Both the position numbers and the translations under genes were made by a program. A stretch of 64,000 bases of DNA, from NCBI RefSeq assembly GCF_042453785.1, contig NC_091670.1, positions 1,488,001 to 1,552,000 of the forward strand. Reading direction: 5' to 3'. Under the pieces are notes generated by a model, which worked only from the letters and a program-made list of their open reading frames with translations, made no database searches and was not told where the DNA came from. Shown here one piece after another: positions 11,039-23,208 of the stretch (its first letter is position 1; the number at the start of each line of letters is the position of its first letter). Source of the stretch: Malus domestica. Taxonomy: Eukaryota > Streptophyta > Magnoliopsida > Rosales > Rosaceae.

Positions 11039-12149
11039 TAAATTAAGCCAATATCAATGTGATTAGTACTAAGTTGTTGACCAAACTCTAAAATCATAAC
11101 ATTGTACCTGCATCATAGACCATTGACACGTGGTACGTCATGACATGAGAAAATCCCTCTCTCAAGTCAAAACCCCTCGAACAATCCGTAAATTATTTAT
11201 CTTCAAGAGGTTTCTGGGTTCGAGACCCTCGAACATAGTCTATATTGTTGTCGACCCCTTCAAGAGGTAGTGCTCAAACACCTGTCGAGTGGTTAAAATG
11301 CTAAAGGTAAAGAAGGACAACTTTCAAAAGACCCCATGATTGTGCTTTGGAAGCAAACAGTGTCACAACAAAAGCAACGAGAGCATCACATTGCGCAGTC
11401 GACAACATTAGTCAGACAAGTTGGTATAAACATGCAGACTGACTTATGAACAGAAAATTCAAAAACAAAAGAAGAGGTAAAAGCAAAGGAAGGAAGTTTC
11501 CTCTGTAGGGAATTGTTGGCTGGATTTCTCTTTTCTCACTGCCTTTTTTTCTTCCTCAAAGTTCCTGAATGTTGGAATTTTCTGCCCCAAAACCAAAGTC
11601 TCCTCTTAACAAAACAGTGTTTTCTCTGGTCAGATGCTTCAAATAGGTAGTTAATATCCACCCAAATAACAACAGTTTCTTAGTATTTATTTTCTTACTA
11701 ATCGAGGTCATTTTTCATTTGTCTATGTTTTTGGTCTTCAAATTTGCTTTTTGGGTTATCTTCTCTACCTTGTTTGTTGCTTCTCAACCTAACTACTTCA
11801 TAAAAATCTAAAAATTGTTTAATTATTTTATATTATATCACCATAGGAATTTTGGCCCTTTTCCTTTGTCTTAATCACAAGGTCAAATCCTCAACTCTTT
11901 CCTCTTCCTTCAAAGTTCAAGGTTCATACCAAATTCTCACCTTCCTCTTCATTTTTGGGTTCATCTTTCACTTGCAGCAAGCAGGTACTTATCTTTTTCC
12001 TCCTCCTCCTATTCTTTATATTTTTTATATTTTTTATTCTTAAATCTCTCCTCTTGTATATGAACTTAATTGTCATGAAGTTTATTTGCATATATATTAT
12101 TGTATTTATAGATAATTAAGTCTATGAAATCATTGGTTCAGGCAGGCAT

Positions 12150-12152
<3 letters not shown>

Positions 12153-12185
<33 letters not shown>
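12153..12185 (+). repeat. CT microsatellite in the SCL1 leader region
   Basis: About sixteen uninterrupted CT units. It lies in the probable leader intron and would be on the transcribed strand as a pyrimidine tract. Confidence 0.95.
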
Positions 12186-12188
<3 letters not shown>

Positions 12189-12683
12189 GATGGTTATGCA
12201 TGTTGTTGTTGTAATCTCAGAAATCTTCTGTCTTTCTGTCATGATGTTTTGACAACTTTATTCCTCTGCAATTGCCAGCTACCATGAAAAACAATTTTGT
12301 TGTTTTTTTATTATTTATTTTTTCGGGTTTTCCGGAGTTCCCATGTTGTTCAAAGGTCCAGCTTATTTCAGAATTTGTTCAGCTTGTTCAAGGTTTTCTT
12401 AATTGCAGCTTTTAATTGTTTAGGCTCAAAATTTCAACATTTTGATACAGACGATATCGGGGGAGGGGGAAATCGAACTTGGAACCTCGAGCGCAAGGGT
12501 GAATGGTCATGCACTTCCATTGATTTTGCTTTCTTGCACAACTCTTTTTACCTGCCACTGCAAAAGGACATATGATGAATAGTCTTTTGTTGTTGTTGTT
12601 GTTCTGTATATATGCCTTCAAAACAGTTTAGCAGACATTACTATCTGTTGGATTGGACAGGCTCGACCAGATTTGCTGGACAG

Positions 12684-12865
12684 GGATCTGGATCCCTTCC
12701 TCCTTATCCACCAAATCAGGAATCCGGCCATTGAAATTTGATCCAACAACTACAAATAGGGGTCCACTTTAAAAGTTATAATAACTTTAGCCGTTGGATA
12801 ATTTCAATGGTCCGAATCCCCTGATTTAGTGGATTAGGAGGAAGGGATCCGGAGAGGATCCCTTT
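12684..12865. mobile_element. short inverted-repeat MITE in the SCL1 leader intron
   Basis: The left arm contains GGATCCCTTCCTCC followed by TTATCCACCAAATCAGG. The right arm is its reverse complement with a few changes (CCTGATTTAGTGGAT followed by GGAGGAAGGGATCC). The middle is a further inverted repeat around TTTCAATGG and CCATTGAAA. A second member of the family lies at 40581-40760. Exact ends and target duplication were not fixed. Confidence 0.75.
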
Positions 12866-13016
12866 CCAGATTCGCTTGGTCTAATTTACTAGTTTCCAGT
12901 GTTAATGATTGTTTGACAGTTATTTACCCTCTAACGGGCGACAAATTGTGATGCAGAAACTCGAATTGTGTGATAGAACTTGTGTTCCTCAACGACAGAA
13001 GAAGTAAACCAAAACC

Positions 13017-14756
13017 ATGTCTTTAGTTCGGCCAGCAGAGCTCTCCACCACATCATACAGAAATCGCAAATTATATTCTTTAAATGGCAGCAATGACGGT
13101 TCCAGCTTGTCAACTCAAATATTTGGGGCCGATGAGCACAAGGCCGTGTATGTGAATGATTCTTACAGCAGTGAGACTTACGAGAAGTACTTCCTTGACT
13201 CCCCAATGGAAGAAGTTACACATCCATCCAGCTCTGGCATTTCTGGAAGTTCGACTAACCCACGAGGTGCCTCATATTACCAGCTAACAGCTGGATCAGT
13301 TTCCTCCTTGAATACTCAAAATCCATATATCACTTCTTTAATGTCCAATTTTGAGTCAGATTACTTAGAGAGTCAAAGCCCCGATGCGGATAGCTTTGAT
13401 GAAGATAAGATGAGATTGAAGCTTCAAGAATTGGAGAGAGCACTGCTTGATGACAATGATGATGATGAAGATGATGGGGAGAAAAATTGCTGTAGTCGAA
13501 GCATGGAAGTGGAAGGTGAATGGATTGATCCGATCCAGAGTGAATTGCTCCATGACTCACCCAAGGAGTCTTCATCATCTGATTCTAACGCGAGCAGTAT
13601 CAGCATCAACAAAGAAATATCACATGCTTCTCCTCGGACACCCAAGCAGCTGCTTTTTGAGTGCGCTGGTGCACTTTCAGAGGGAAACAATGAAGAAGCA
13701 TCAACGATGATAAATGAGCTTCGACAGATGGTGTCGATTCAAGGAGATCCCACACAGAGGATTGCAGCTTACATGGTGGAAGGCCTAGCAGCTCGCTTGG
13801 CTTCCTCAGGAAAATTTCTTTACAAGTCTTTGAAATGCAAGGAACCCCCGTCTTCTTATCGCCTTGCAGCCATGCAAATCCTTTTTGAGGTGTGTCCTTG
13901 CTTTAAATTTGGATTTATGGCAGCAAATGGAGCCATCATAGAGGCATGCAAAGATGAAAAGCGAGTTCACATCATAGATTTTGACGTAAACCAGGGGAAT
14001 CAATACATAACCCTCATACAAACACTTTCGAGCCTGCCAGGTAAGCCACCACACTTAAAGTTAACAGGGGTGGATGATCCCGAGACAGTTCAGCGTCATG
14101 TTGGAGGCCTTAACATCATTGGACAAAGGCTTGAGAAGCTGGCAGAAGCGCTGAAAGTTCCATTCGAGTTTCGTGCAGTAGCCTCGAGGACTTCAATCGT
14201 CAATTCTTCAATGCTCGGCTGCAAGCCTGGGGAAGCAGTTGTGGTTAACTTTGCTTTTCAGCTTCACCACATGCCCGACGAAAGTGTTTCAACAGTTAAC
14301 CAGAGAGACCAGCTTCTTCGGATGGTGAAAAGCTTGAGGCCCAAACTCGTTACAGTTGTAGAACAAGATGTGAACACCAATACAACCCCTTTTATCCCAA
14401 GATTTGTTGAAGCCTACAACTATTACTCTGCTGTTTATGATTCCCTTGATGCAGCTCTCCCTCGGGAGAGTCAGGATAGGATGAATGTTGAAAGGCAGTG
14501 CCTTGCACGGGACATAGTGAACATTGTGGCATGCGAAGGAGAGGAAAGAATAGAGCGGTATGAGGTAGCTGGAAAGTGGAGGGCTAGGATGACCATGGCA
14601 GGATTTACTTCATGTCCTATGAGCACCAGTGTGACTGATTCGATTCGGGATCTTAGCAGACAGTACAGTGACAGGTACAAAGTGAAGGAGGAGGCAGGGG
14701 CGCTTCATTTCGGGTGGGAAGGCAAAAGCTTGATTGTTGCTTCAGCGTGGAGGTGA
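13017..14756 (+). CDS. SCL1: GRAS-family transcription regulator, SCARECROW-LIKE 1 type
   Basis: An uninterrupted frame encodes 579 residues, a usual length for SCL1. The amino-terminal 200 residues are Ser/Asn-rich and contain MRLKLQELERALLDD, typical of the PAT1/SCL1 branch, followed by an Asp-rich stretch. The GRAS domain starts near residue 205 (PKQLLFECAGAL) with the first leucine-rich region, then VHIIDFDVNQGNQY (about residue 317), the second leucine-rich region, the PFYRE region (FVEAYNYYSAVYDSLDA), RVER-like ERIERYEVAGKW, and a carboxy-terminal SAW region ending in VASAWR. GRAS proteins act in the nucleus as transcription regulators or co-regulators; SCL1's exact targets are not evident from sequence. 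The first ATG after the probable leader intron is used. The convergent neighbour is SDN5. Confidence 0.95.
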   Translation: MSLVRPAELSTTSYRNRKLYSLNGSNDGSSLSTQIFGADEHKAVYVNDSYSSETYEKYFLDSPMEEVTHPSSSGISGSSTNPRGASYYQLTAGSVSSLNTQNPYITSLMSNFESDYLESQSPDADSFDEDKMRLKLQELERALLDDNDDDEDDGEKNCCSRSMEVEGEWIDPIQSELLHDSPKESSSSDSNASSISINKEISHASPRTPKQLLFECAGALSEGNNEEASTMINELRQMVSIQGDPTQRIAAYMVEGLAARLASSGKFLYKSLKCKEPPSSYRLAAMQILFEVCPCFKFGFMAANGAIIEACKDEKRVHIIDFDVNQGNQYITLIQTLSSLPGKPPHLKLTGVDDPETVQRHVGGLNIIGQRLEKLAEALKVPFEFRAVASRTSIVNSSMLGCKPGEAVVVNFAFQLHHMPDESVSTVNQRDQLLRMVKSLRPKLVTVVEQDVNTNTTPFIPRFVEAYNYYSAVYDSLDAALPRESQDRMNVERQCLARDIVNIVACEGEERIERYEVAGKWRARMTMAGFTSCPMSTSVTDSIRDLSRQYSDRYKVKEEAGALHFGWEGKSLIVASAWR

Positions 14757-15716
14757 TGATCGTTCAGCTCCAAACTACTGCTACGCTTTCATTCAGTCTT
14801 GTACTTTGATTTTGTGTGGGGATAAAGACTCACGGCAATACAGAGGCAATTTCAGAGATTGACTACAATACTTACATATATTTAATACAACTACCATCTC
14901 GATTGTAAGGTGGCAATTGTATTAAATACACTTAAGTTTATAGTCAATCCCGTAATTTCGAGTTTATAAATAAAGGAACGTAGGGAGCTGCCAGTTTTCT
15001 AACACTGATAAACGATCTCAATGCTTGTAATAGAATAACCTTATGTACTCTCCTGTATAATTTTGTGCAGATGTGTCGTGATATTGTTGATGTTGCGAGC
15101 TTAAAATTATCGATATGTTGGGCAATATTGTATTCATAAATGGAACAACGGGTTATCCCGGACCTATTGACGGTGATTCTCAAATATTGCATAATAGAAT
15201 GTGATTAAGATGGGATAGAATGAACAGAAACAAAGACCTCGTATATATATAACCCTTCGCGTTATCCCGGACCTATTGTTCTTAACTAACTTAGCTACAA
15301 GCCTACAACCCTTCGCGTCATTTCGTCATCAAACAATTAATTTCAAATATGATAGATCGTCAAAATTGTGAACAATATAAGTCAATTACAAGATCAGAAA
15401 ATACAGTTAGGACTTCCCTCCGGCAGTTAAGCGAGTTAAATGCTCTCCGACATTTCTACTATTTCTCGTCACCTCTTTTAAGAGATCACTTTGTTTTCTT
15501 CCATACATTCTTCCTTACGTTTGCCTGGTTTTTGTTATCTGTCCAAGCCTCCCAACTAACCATTCCGACAGTAACGCTGCTTGGACGTTGTAAGACACCA
15601 ACCGCCTTGCTCTTGCGAGCAAACAGGTAAAAGCAGCCGGAAAGCTCAATTTTGTCCAGCTCTCCTCACCCAATCCTTGCTGGAAGTCACCCTTAAAAGC
15701 CCTTGATATTCTATGC
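14757..15716. other. 3' untranslated regions of two convergent genes
   Basis: This spacer separates the stop codons of SCL1 (+) and SDN5 (-). An AATAAA at about 14969 is a candidate polyadenylation signal for SCL1. The words TTATCCCGGACCTATTG occur twice (about 15151 and 15263). No open frame here looks coding. The two transcripts may come close or overlap at their 3' ends. Confidence 0.6.
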
Positions 15717-18700
15717 TCAGCTCTTCACACCAACAAAACACAATGCTACCTCAGCTTGGGCTTGGAGCTCTTCCAATACCTTTACAATGCTCTCCCGGCA
15801 CATTGTTGTTTCAGTACGATCCAATAGCATTTTCCTTAATCTTCATCCACGTACAAGAAAAGTTAACAGGGTCAGACATGAATCAACTCCAATTAAGCAA
15901 CTTCTACGCAACAATACAGATAAATTCATGTTATTCTATTGATCGTCAACCAAATGGCTTACATCGAAGCTTTAACTCAACTCCCTTATTATAAGGTATC
16001 CCCAAGGTCAGTGTAAACTCCCTGGACATCTTTAACGATGTTTGAATTTCAAAAATTTATACTACCATTTCATATAACAAAATCACTAACAATCTGACAG
16101 TCGTAAGTGGTAAATTCATCAGCAAGCAGAGTCTACTAGTCATCTATTGCTCTTTAAATATATTTTCAAGGAACAAAGGAAAAATACCAATGTAAATAAT
16201 TATCTAGGTGAAATGTAGGACATACCTAGAGACAGTTGCTATATCTCCATGACCAGTGCAGACAATAAGCATGGCATTAGCAGGCAATGCGGCATACAAG
16301 GTACGTATTCTAGTATCCAGTCGCATAAGAATTTCCTTTAGTTCGGACGTTAAGCTGCAGCTGATACTTTTTTTATTTCCAGAGTTCTTATGGCATGTAA
16401 GCAAGGATATCAACTCAGCAATTTTTCCATCTAATTTCTCCGCATCTTCTGCTTGTTTCGTGAAATAACGATTCAATTCAGAAAACTGGGTCCAGACGAA
16501 ATGCACTTTCTCATTCCTTGCCTACAATCAAAAGTAAATGAAAAAAGCATGTAAAATTACGTAGCCAAGCCAAATGATAAAAATGAGAAAATAAGTGAAC
16601 ACAGCCATGAGAACTCTACCTCCTTTTGAGCTTTGGAAAGAGCTTCATCATCCGAGAACACAGGAACTGCATGGGATAATTCAGAGGCATGACGCTTCAC
16701 AATGGAAATATCATCAATGATAGAGGATGTCTTTCCGCTTTCACTCAAAACAGTTAGGAGCCTTTTCCGTATCAGTGATGGTGCTGTACCAAAGTCGGGT
16801 CCTAATCCAACAGAAGGAGCATTCTTATAACAGACATTGACAAAAGGAGAACTATTTCCACCTTGGGCTCAGACAAGGTGTCAAATTCTGACATCTGGAA
16901 GACACTGAACTTTTGCCACAAACAGTAATGCTTCCCAACTCCACTTTTTCTGTATTCTATTTTCCATATAATTAGAATGAACGTTTATGGGCAAGTGGCC
17001 CTTTACCACAATGATGAAAAGGTGTTGAGCCCTTGCATGATGGCGTGGGTTAGAATCCCGTCGGTGCTAATCTACATCTAATCTAACAAAATCTATTGTT
17101 TGAAAAGAAAAAATGAATAAAAGTTTATGCTGACAATGACAAGGTTCAATATAAGTCCTATATTAAAAAGGTGATAGATACCACACTAGTTGAGTTCCGT
17201 TATTCTCCATATTGGTCTATCATACAATGTAAATGCAAAAGATAGTCACTTACCATGTCTAATCTTTAAAAGTGCCAGGTCCATAGTAGCTCTTGCATCT
17301 TCAATACTGTCATGGCCAAGCCCTGACTGCTGTATCTCTTTAGAAAGAAACTTCCGGGCAAGATCACGAAGTTTAGGTTTGTAAGACCTACCACGGGGGT
17401 ACTTGTACAACACTGCAGTATCGATCACTAGATTGTGGGAGATTTTTAATGCTAACAAGTCATTTTCCAACGAATGGCCCACTACGATGGTCTCCTTGTA
17501 AACCAGCTTTAGAAAGTCCTCCTGAGCATCGAAAGCGACTATTATAAATTAGAAACAAAGAGTTTCTTAACAGGAGATGGTGAAATTAACACGTGAAGCA
17601 GCATCTGACAAGTCACAACTCTGGAAAATCACTAAGCGCAAATGTAAAACATAAATATGTACAAATGGAGAACAAGATCCAAGGATTAACCTGGATGTCC
17701 TTAAGACTTGTAGTCACCCCCTCTAACATCTCACTTGTAATTCCACTAAACCTGAACAGGAAATCGATCGTTATTCTTTTTATCATTTTACAGAAGCCTC
17801 TCTCATTCATACCGCAACAATTTCAAATACTGCAATCTAATTATAGGGCTGGATCTTATCCAGAAAAAGCATCAACACTAAGAATCACCTATATCCAGAA
17901 ATAAAATCAGGAAAAATGATGATTTCTCAATGATTTACAACTTTCCCAGTGTGTTTTTTATTTCTCAGAGTAGAAAACTTTAAAAGCCCAAGTGTGGTTG
18001 AGTTATAAACGTTTGAACTCATTCTAAATCAGGATTCCAGCCTTGCACAGAAACTAAAATTGATTTCGAGCCTGCTGCTAGGGTTGGGCTGGTTGTAGAA
18101 GACACCTAGGGGATCATCATTTTAGTTTTTAGAGTTGAGATGTATTGGTGGCACTCGGGTGGATAAAGAGGGGGTTTTTCTGGAAGAAACTTAAAGCTGC
18201 AGTATTCGTGGGTTTTGAGTAGAGATGGAAGATGTGGACACAAAACCCAGCGTGTCGTAGATGGTTTTTATTTAAATGCTAAATATGATTTGCTTTAAAA
18301 TATCTTTGGCCAGCTAAGGCAAATTAATGTCGGCCGTATAACAATATATTAAAAGGAAAAAAGCACAGCCGCCACTGCAGTGCCTCAGACCGCATGAACA
18401 GGGACATGCACACTAAACGGTCGGCCAGGTAACAAGGGGTGCCTTGAGGGGCAATTTTGGAACTCCTTGCCCCAATGGGAGGCAACATTTTCCAAAACAC
18501 TTGCTCCCCCACAATGCCCCAATAGCACTACAACCGATCATCATTTGTTTTACCCCACAAGAAATACAAACACCACCATGCACTTAGTTTGAAAAACATC
18601 ATATAATATGCAGGAATAAGATATTAAAACACAAATGTTCAATGATAACGGTGACAAGGAAAATAATTAAAATTCAATGTGTAAGAGCAGAGTGAATAGC

Positions 18701-21700
18701 ACCTTTTACTGGTAAGATAAGAGGAAATTTGGCTTAAGTAGATGGACTAATAAATGCACCTATAACCAAAGCAAGACTACTTCAAGAAGAGGTAAATGAC
18801 TATGGGTGCTGACCAGAACTAACACGAAAATAACATAAAAATATTTTAAAACTTGAAAAAACTCCAAGATGAGATTTCATCCGGCCACCCTCATGGGAAA
18901 CGGAAAAAGAAAAAAAAAAAAAGGCACGGATGGCCACACATATTGATGACGATAAATCTGAATTCCAAGAAGCAGCTCTAATTGCTTCAACACTAGAGCA
19001 ACATATCAAGGGAAGGACTAATGAAAGCTAAAATGATAACATACCTGGTATTATAATCAGTGATAGGATTTGTTGGTTTGACCAATTTATCTAGCACAAC
19101 CTGAGATTCATTAAAACTTAGAAGTTCAAACATTGAGAAGAAAAGTTATTTAGGTGGTAACAAACTCATTTGCACAAAATTACGTAGAAGAAATTTTAAG
19201 AGTCTAGGGGTCACATTAAAAGTTTCAAAGCATTCAGAATCATAAAAAATAGTCAAAATTTCATACAAAATCTTGATAAGCAAGAACTTGATATCATATG
19301 ATATGAGGATTCAAAAAACCTATATGATTCAGACATTGATAACATGTTGACCCTGGTGAACCAGAGATTTCTAGCTTCAAGATTGTGTCATCAGCAGGAT
19401 GGGATAAGGTGCGAATTAGAAAAGATGTTGAAGCCCTGATATGTCACTCTGTTTTTTCCTTTCCACACCTCCTTCATATATTTGGAAATGATAATCAAGC
19501 AACACTAGGAAATGAGCATCTCCAAGTTTCTTTAAAATTTGTTAATTTAGCTAGTGCATCCAAAAACTATTTTAACTAGCCAATTTAATTTAACGTCTCC
19601 AGCACTATAAATGTTTTAATCTTCAAACAACCCATCTTTCTCATCATTCTCATCCCTTGACATCTCTCTCCCCAATTAATAACTTTTTATGTTTAGCTAG
19701 CTCTTTTCTTTAAGGTTAAAGAGCAACTATTCAAAAAAACTAAAATAAAGAGTGGGATATAGATTCTCTTGGAGCTTGATTTCCTTGGTTTGGCTCTTTC
19801 AAAAAGCTATTTGAGAAGTTTAAAGAGTCTCTTGGAGATGTTCTACAAGTAGACCAGAGAAAGCTTAATGTTCAGGGAGATTGGCAATGGTTTAGGGATT
19901 ATATAAGACAAAATATAAGTTCAGAGACATTAGCAAGATTTACTCAAAACAAGAAAGTTCAAGCATAAATCACTCAGATACTACATTTTATTCAACTGAA
20001 ATTATAAGTTTTGAAACATTCAAATTTAAATAAGACCACTAAACCATTGCCAAGTCAGAAAAAAATTGCAACTTTTACTTTTAAAAAATTTCAGAAAGAA
20101 AAAAATTGCACAAAACTCATGCATCCTTACACATTAACATCCATTTCCTTTTGCACAATTAGGCAACAAAATAGTTAAAACTTACATCTCCTTTCATAGT
20201 CACCAGCGTTGCTCTTGTTAGCTCAAAACCCTCACTTGTGACGCACTAACAAAACAAAATGGATCAACCAAGATGACATCAGTACGCCAATGCTTTGTGA
20301 GAACAGAAAAATTAAAAATGAACATAATTTACAACTATCGAACAATTCAGCTGGCAGTTATAAAACAAGTTGAAAGGACAAATACACCTCAACAATGAAC
20401 TTCCCACAAGATAACAGTTATTTAGTACTATATGTTAAGTTGTTAACAAATTTCTTTCTATCTTTAGAAATTGATATTCAAAGATTTACCATCTCACAAT
20501 CAAGTGCCAACATTTGATAGTGAGACGATCCTGAAGGGGCCAGAAGAGTAGAAAGAAAACCTGCATTGATAAATAATAATTAATAAGAATAAAAGTTTAA
20601 GGAACTAGCTAGAAATTAAATCATAGAGAAATCCTAATTAATAACTTAAGTGGCATCTGTCTTGTTACCTGGCAAATTGAAGCAATATCCATTCTCTTCA
20701 AGTTGTTTTGTTGTAAGAGTGTAAAATGTAATAGGGAAAGGTATATCTTTCATGAGTTCCACAGAAGATAGATTATCTAAACCAGAAAAACATGTAGAGA
20801 AAACCCAGAAAAAAAAATTAAGAGGATCCTCATGGAGTGTTAAGATACTTTTACAGAACACAAGGATGCATACTTTTTATAAGATAATTTTATAGCTTGG
20901 ATCAAATGATAAGAACCTACACCAACTTAAGAAACGCAAAAACTGAATGGCTAAGTAATCAATACAACACCGATATCCAAGATATGATAAAGCTGGTATG
21001 ATTTCTGAATTCTACTCATACTGACAGAACTGATGTTGTATCATGAGTGCATGAATTTCAAAAGGAAAACCTTTTCTAGACTTCCATATACAAGAACTTC
21101 TATGGCGCAATCCAATAGTGCACACTGAAATAACTTTGATGTTACAGTCCAAACATTACGAAGCAGATAACATTGTGTGTTTCTTCATGTTTTATGCATG
21201 CGAAGATTTGGGAATACTAATATGAGAGTGAGTGTTGACAGCAGGAAAACATCAACACAAGCTCTAGTAGCAATAAAAGTTGTTCTGCTTCTGCAAAATC
21301 TAGCCCCATCCAGATGGGCATGCAGCATTTGTTTTCGTAATTGTTAATCACAACATTGTAGGTAGTTTCCTAATAGTTTGAATCTGAGAGACACTCTCCA
21401 CACATTGGACATTTTTCTGCTCTTACCTATTGGTAATTAATTGAACATGGATCCCACAACTCCTAGTGATTCAGAACAGTACAAATAACTATGACAACCA
21501 ATGTTACCAAAAATGAGGATTGCTAGCCATAACGGAATGGAGAAGTTTAAAAAAAGAAACCGAGAAGTATTGATACTTCTCAGTTCATGAGTATAACTGC
21601 AACCCCGGAGAACTGTACAAATAAACAGAACTTCAGGTTACTTGTGGCTTGCTTTCCTACTCAGACAAGTTGGAGGACCATTCTCTAGTAAAATGTCCTT

Positions 21701-23208
21701 GATTTCCGTACAAATACTAACTTTGACGTGCAAATTAGCAAAGTTAAGATGAAAGCAAGAAATTTAGTATGATCAATGTTCTGCAAACATGTCACATACC
21801 TTGTTTAGACGCCAGGTTAGATTTCTCCACAGTTGAACTACTCTCTTCCCTCTTTCTTTTCACTTTGCTCATCAGGAGTGCATCAATCGTCTGCATCCCA
21901 TCTGACATACAACTAGTATGGGCAAAAAGATAAAGCATAGAAGGTGGAAGTACAGGGAAATTAAAGGCGGATGAAGCAAAATCACTTGTGACAAACCTGA
22001 GAGCTAAAACTGGCCTTGGCTTGCCACATAATGCCTTGAGACTCTTAAGAAGTCGATGATGTGATAAATACAATGCTGCGTCCAGGCCTGGGACATAAAG
22101 CATAACCACTTTGGGAATGAGGGGCTTGTTCTGCAAAATGTAAGGTTACAGTATTAATAACTATAAGAATTCTTGTTTCTTTCAACTTCATGTCTACAAA
22201 TTATGCACGGAATCCAACGAGATTGAGAAATATATACGGCTGGGTAACATTTCACAGTTTAATGAGTCTTCCACCTGTTTGGTATGTGTATTATTTCACA
22301 GTTTAATGAGTCTTCCACCTGTTTGGTATGTGTATTAAGGATTCTTCCATGTACTTTTGGTAATATTGATCATTATGGTTTCATTGATCCTTAACGATAC
22401 ATACATTGGAATTATCAAAAGAGGGGTTAAAAAACAAAAGAATTCCTCACCTTAATAAAAACCCATGAAGGCATGAATCCTTCAGCAAGCACCCACGTCA
22501 CTAGTTCTTGAACCTCCTGCATCACGACATAAACTCCATTCACTCACTCAATCTTCTTTCTTAGTCAATAAATGTTCAAATCGAATGAAATTTCCTGCCA
22601 CTTGACAGAAAAGGAACAAATATGAGTACCCACTTGCAAATTCAGAGTTGTGTTGGCTTCCGATGTCTTAAAAACCACCTCTGCTTTACTCTGCAAGGGC
22701 AAATAAGATTAAATGCAAAGCACTAAAGTTCAATCGTTTCAATCAAAATCCCGTCAGACCGCACAAACTACTTCCATGAACAAGCATTACTGGTACTGCA
22801 GAAACTAAAGTCTAAAGAAAGCATACAGATGTACATACTACAGCTAACTTCACCATTTACGTATCGAATTGAAAGCTATAAGCAGCAGACCTGTTCTTCG
22901 TACAAGAATACATGGTATCGCCAACATCACAGAAATTCGAAACAAAACTAAAAGATTGCAACTTTGAATGCTAATGATAATACAATTAGAGCAGCAAATA
23001 CTTTAGACGCACAACCAATTCATGGCAAAACATGGAGGGCGACGAAATTTAAAAGAAAACAAATTAGAGAGAGAAAGAGTACTTGAGGGCCGTGGACATC
23101 GAAGAAAGTGGAGCAGTTGCTATCATTTTTGCTGCTGCTTGAGCTCACTTCTTCCTCCGGGGCTAAAGTTTCGACTTTAATGGGGGAAGAAGGCATGGCC
23201 TCCGTCAC
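15717..23208 (-). CDS. SDN5: small RNA degrading nuclease 5-like DEDDh exonuclease
   Basis: Thirteen exons with GT-AG junctions join in frame to 601 codons: 23208-23083, 22690-22634, 22516-22451, 22130-21800, 20776-20669, 20560-20490, 20245-20186, 19100-19045, 17751-17691, 17521-17254, 16801-16620, 16521-16226, 15840-15717. The 3'-5' exonuclease (RNase T/DEDDh) fold is in the middle: ALDCEM (Asp250, Glu252), GHSLENDL (Asp333), and HDSIEDAR (His382, Asp387), so all five catalytic residues are present. The upstream part has a Ser-rich start, VTWVLAEGF and [15 protein letters not shown], as in the plant SDN5/RNA-exonuclease group. SDN enzymes trim small RNAs such as microRNAs; SDN5 itself is less studied. 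No lesion was seen. Intron 1 has a partial extra copy at 40190-40547. Confidence 0.88.
16990..17122 (+). mobile_element. tRNA-derived SINE in an SDN5 intron
   Basis: About 130 bp with a B-box-like GGGTTAGAATCCC and a short A-rich tail, flanked by GTTTATG on both sides (16983-16989 and 17123-17129). It shares the words TGGCCCTTTACCACAATG and TGATGGCGTGGGTT with the SINE at 32425-32559, so both belong to one family. It lies between exons 10 and 11 of SDN5 in the antisense orientation to the gene. Confidence 0.75.
18100..18560. other. long SDN5 intron, GC-richer block of unknown origin
   Basis: The intron between exons 8 and 9 (17752-19044) contains a GC-richer block around 18350-18540 with CGGTCGGCC and a run of Gly/Pro-like codons. 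I do not recognise it. Open frames are short and no inverted ends were found. Confidence 0.3.
22250..22337. repeat. 44-bp perfect tandem duplication in an SDN5 intron
   Basis: Two adjacent copies of a 44-bp unit starting TTTCACAGTTTAATGAG. No difference was seen. It lies in the intron between exons 3 and 4. Confidence 0.9.

Larger units (their letters stand above)
11985..12956 (+). other. probable intron in the 5' UTR of the SCL1-like gene
   Basis: GCAG|GTACTT at 11981-11990 is a good donor and GATGCAG at 12950-12956 a good acceptor, leaving 60 bp of leader before the ATG at 13017. Leader introns are common in GRAS genes of this branch. The intron holds a CT microsatellite and a MITE. This is inference from splice motifs only. 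Confidence 0.5.
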
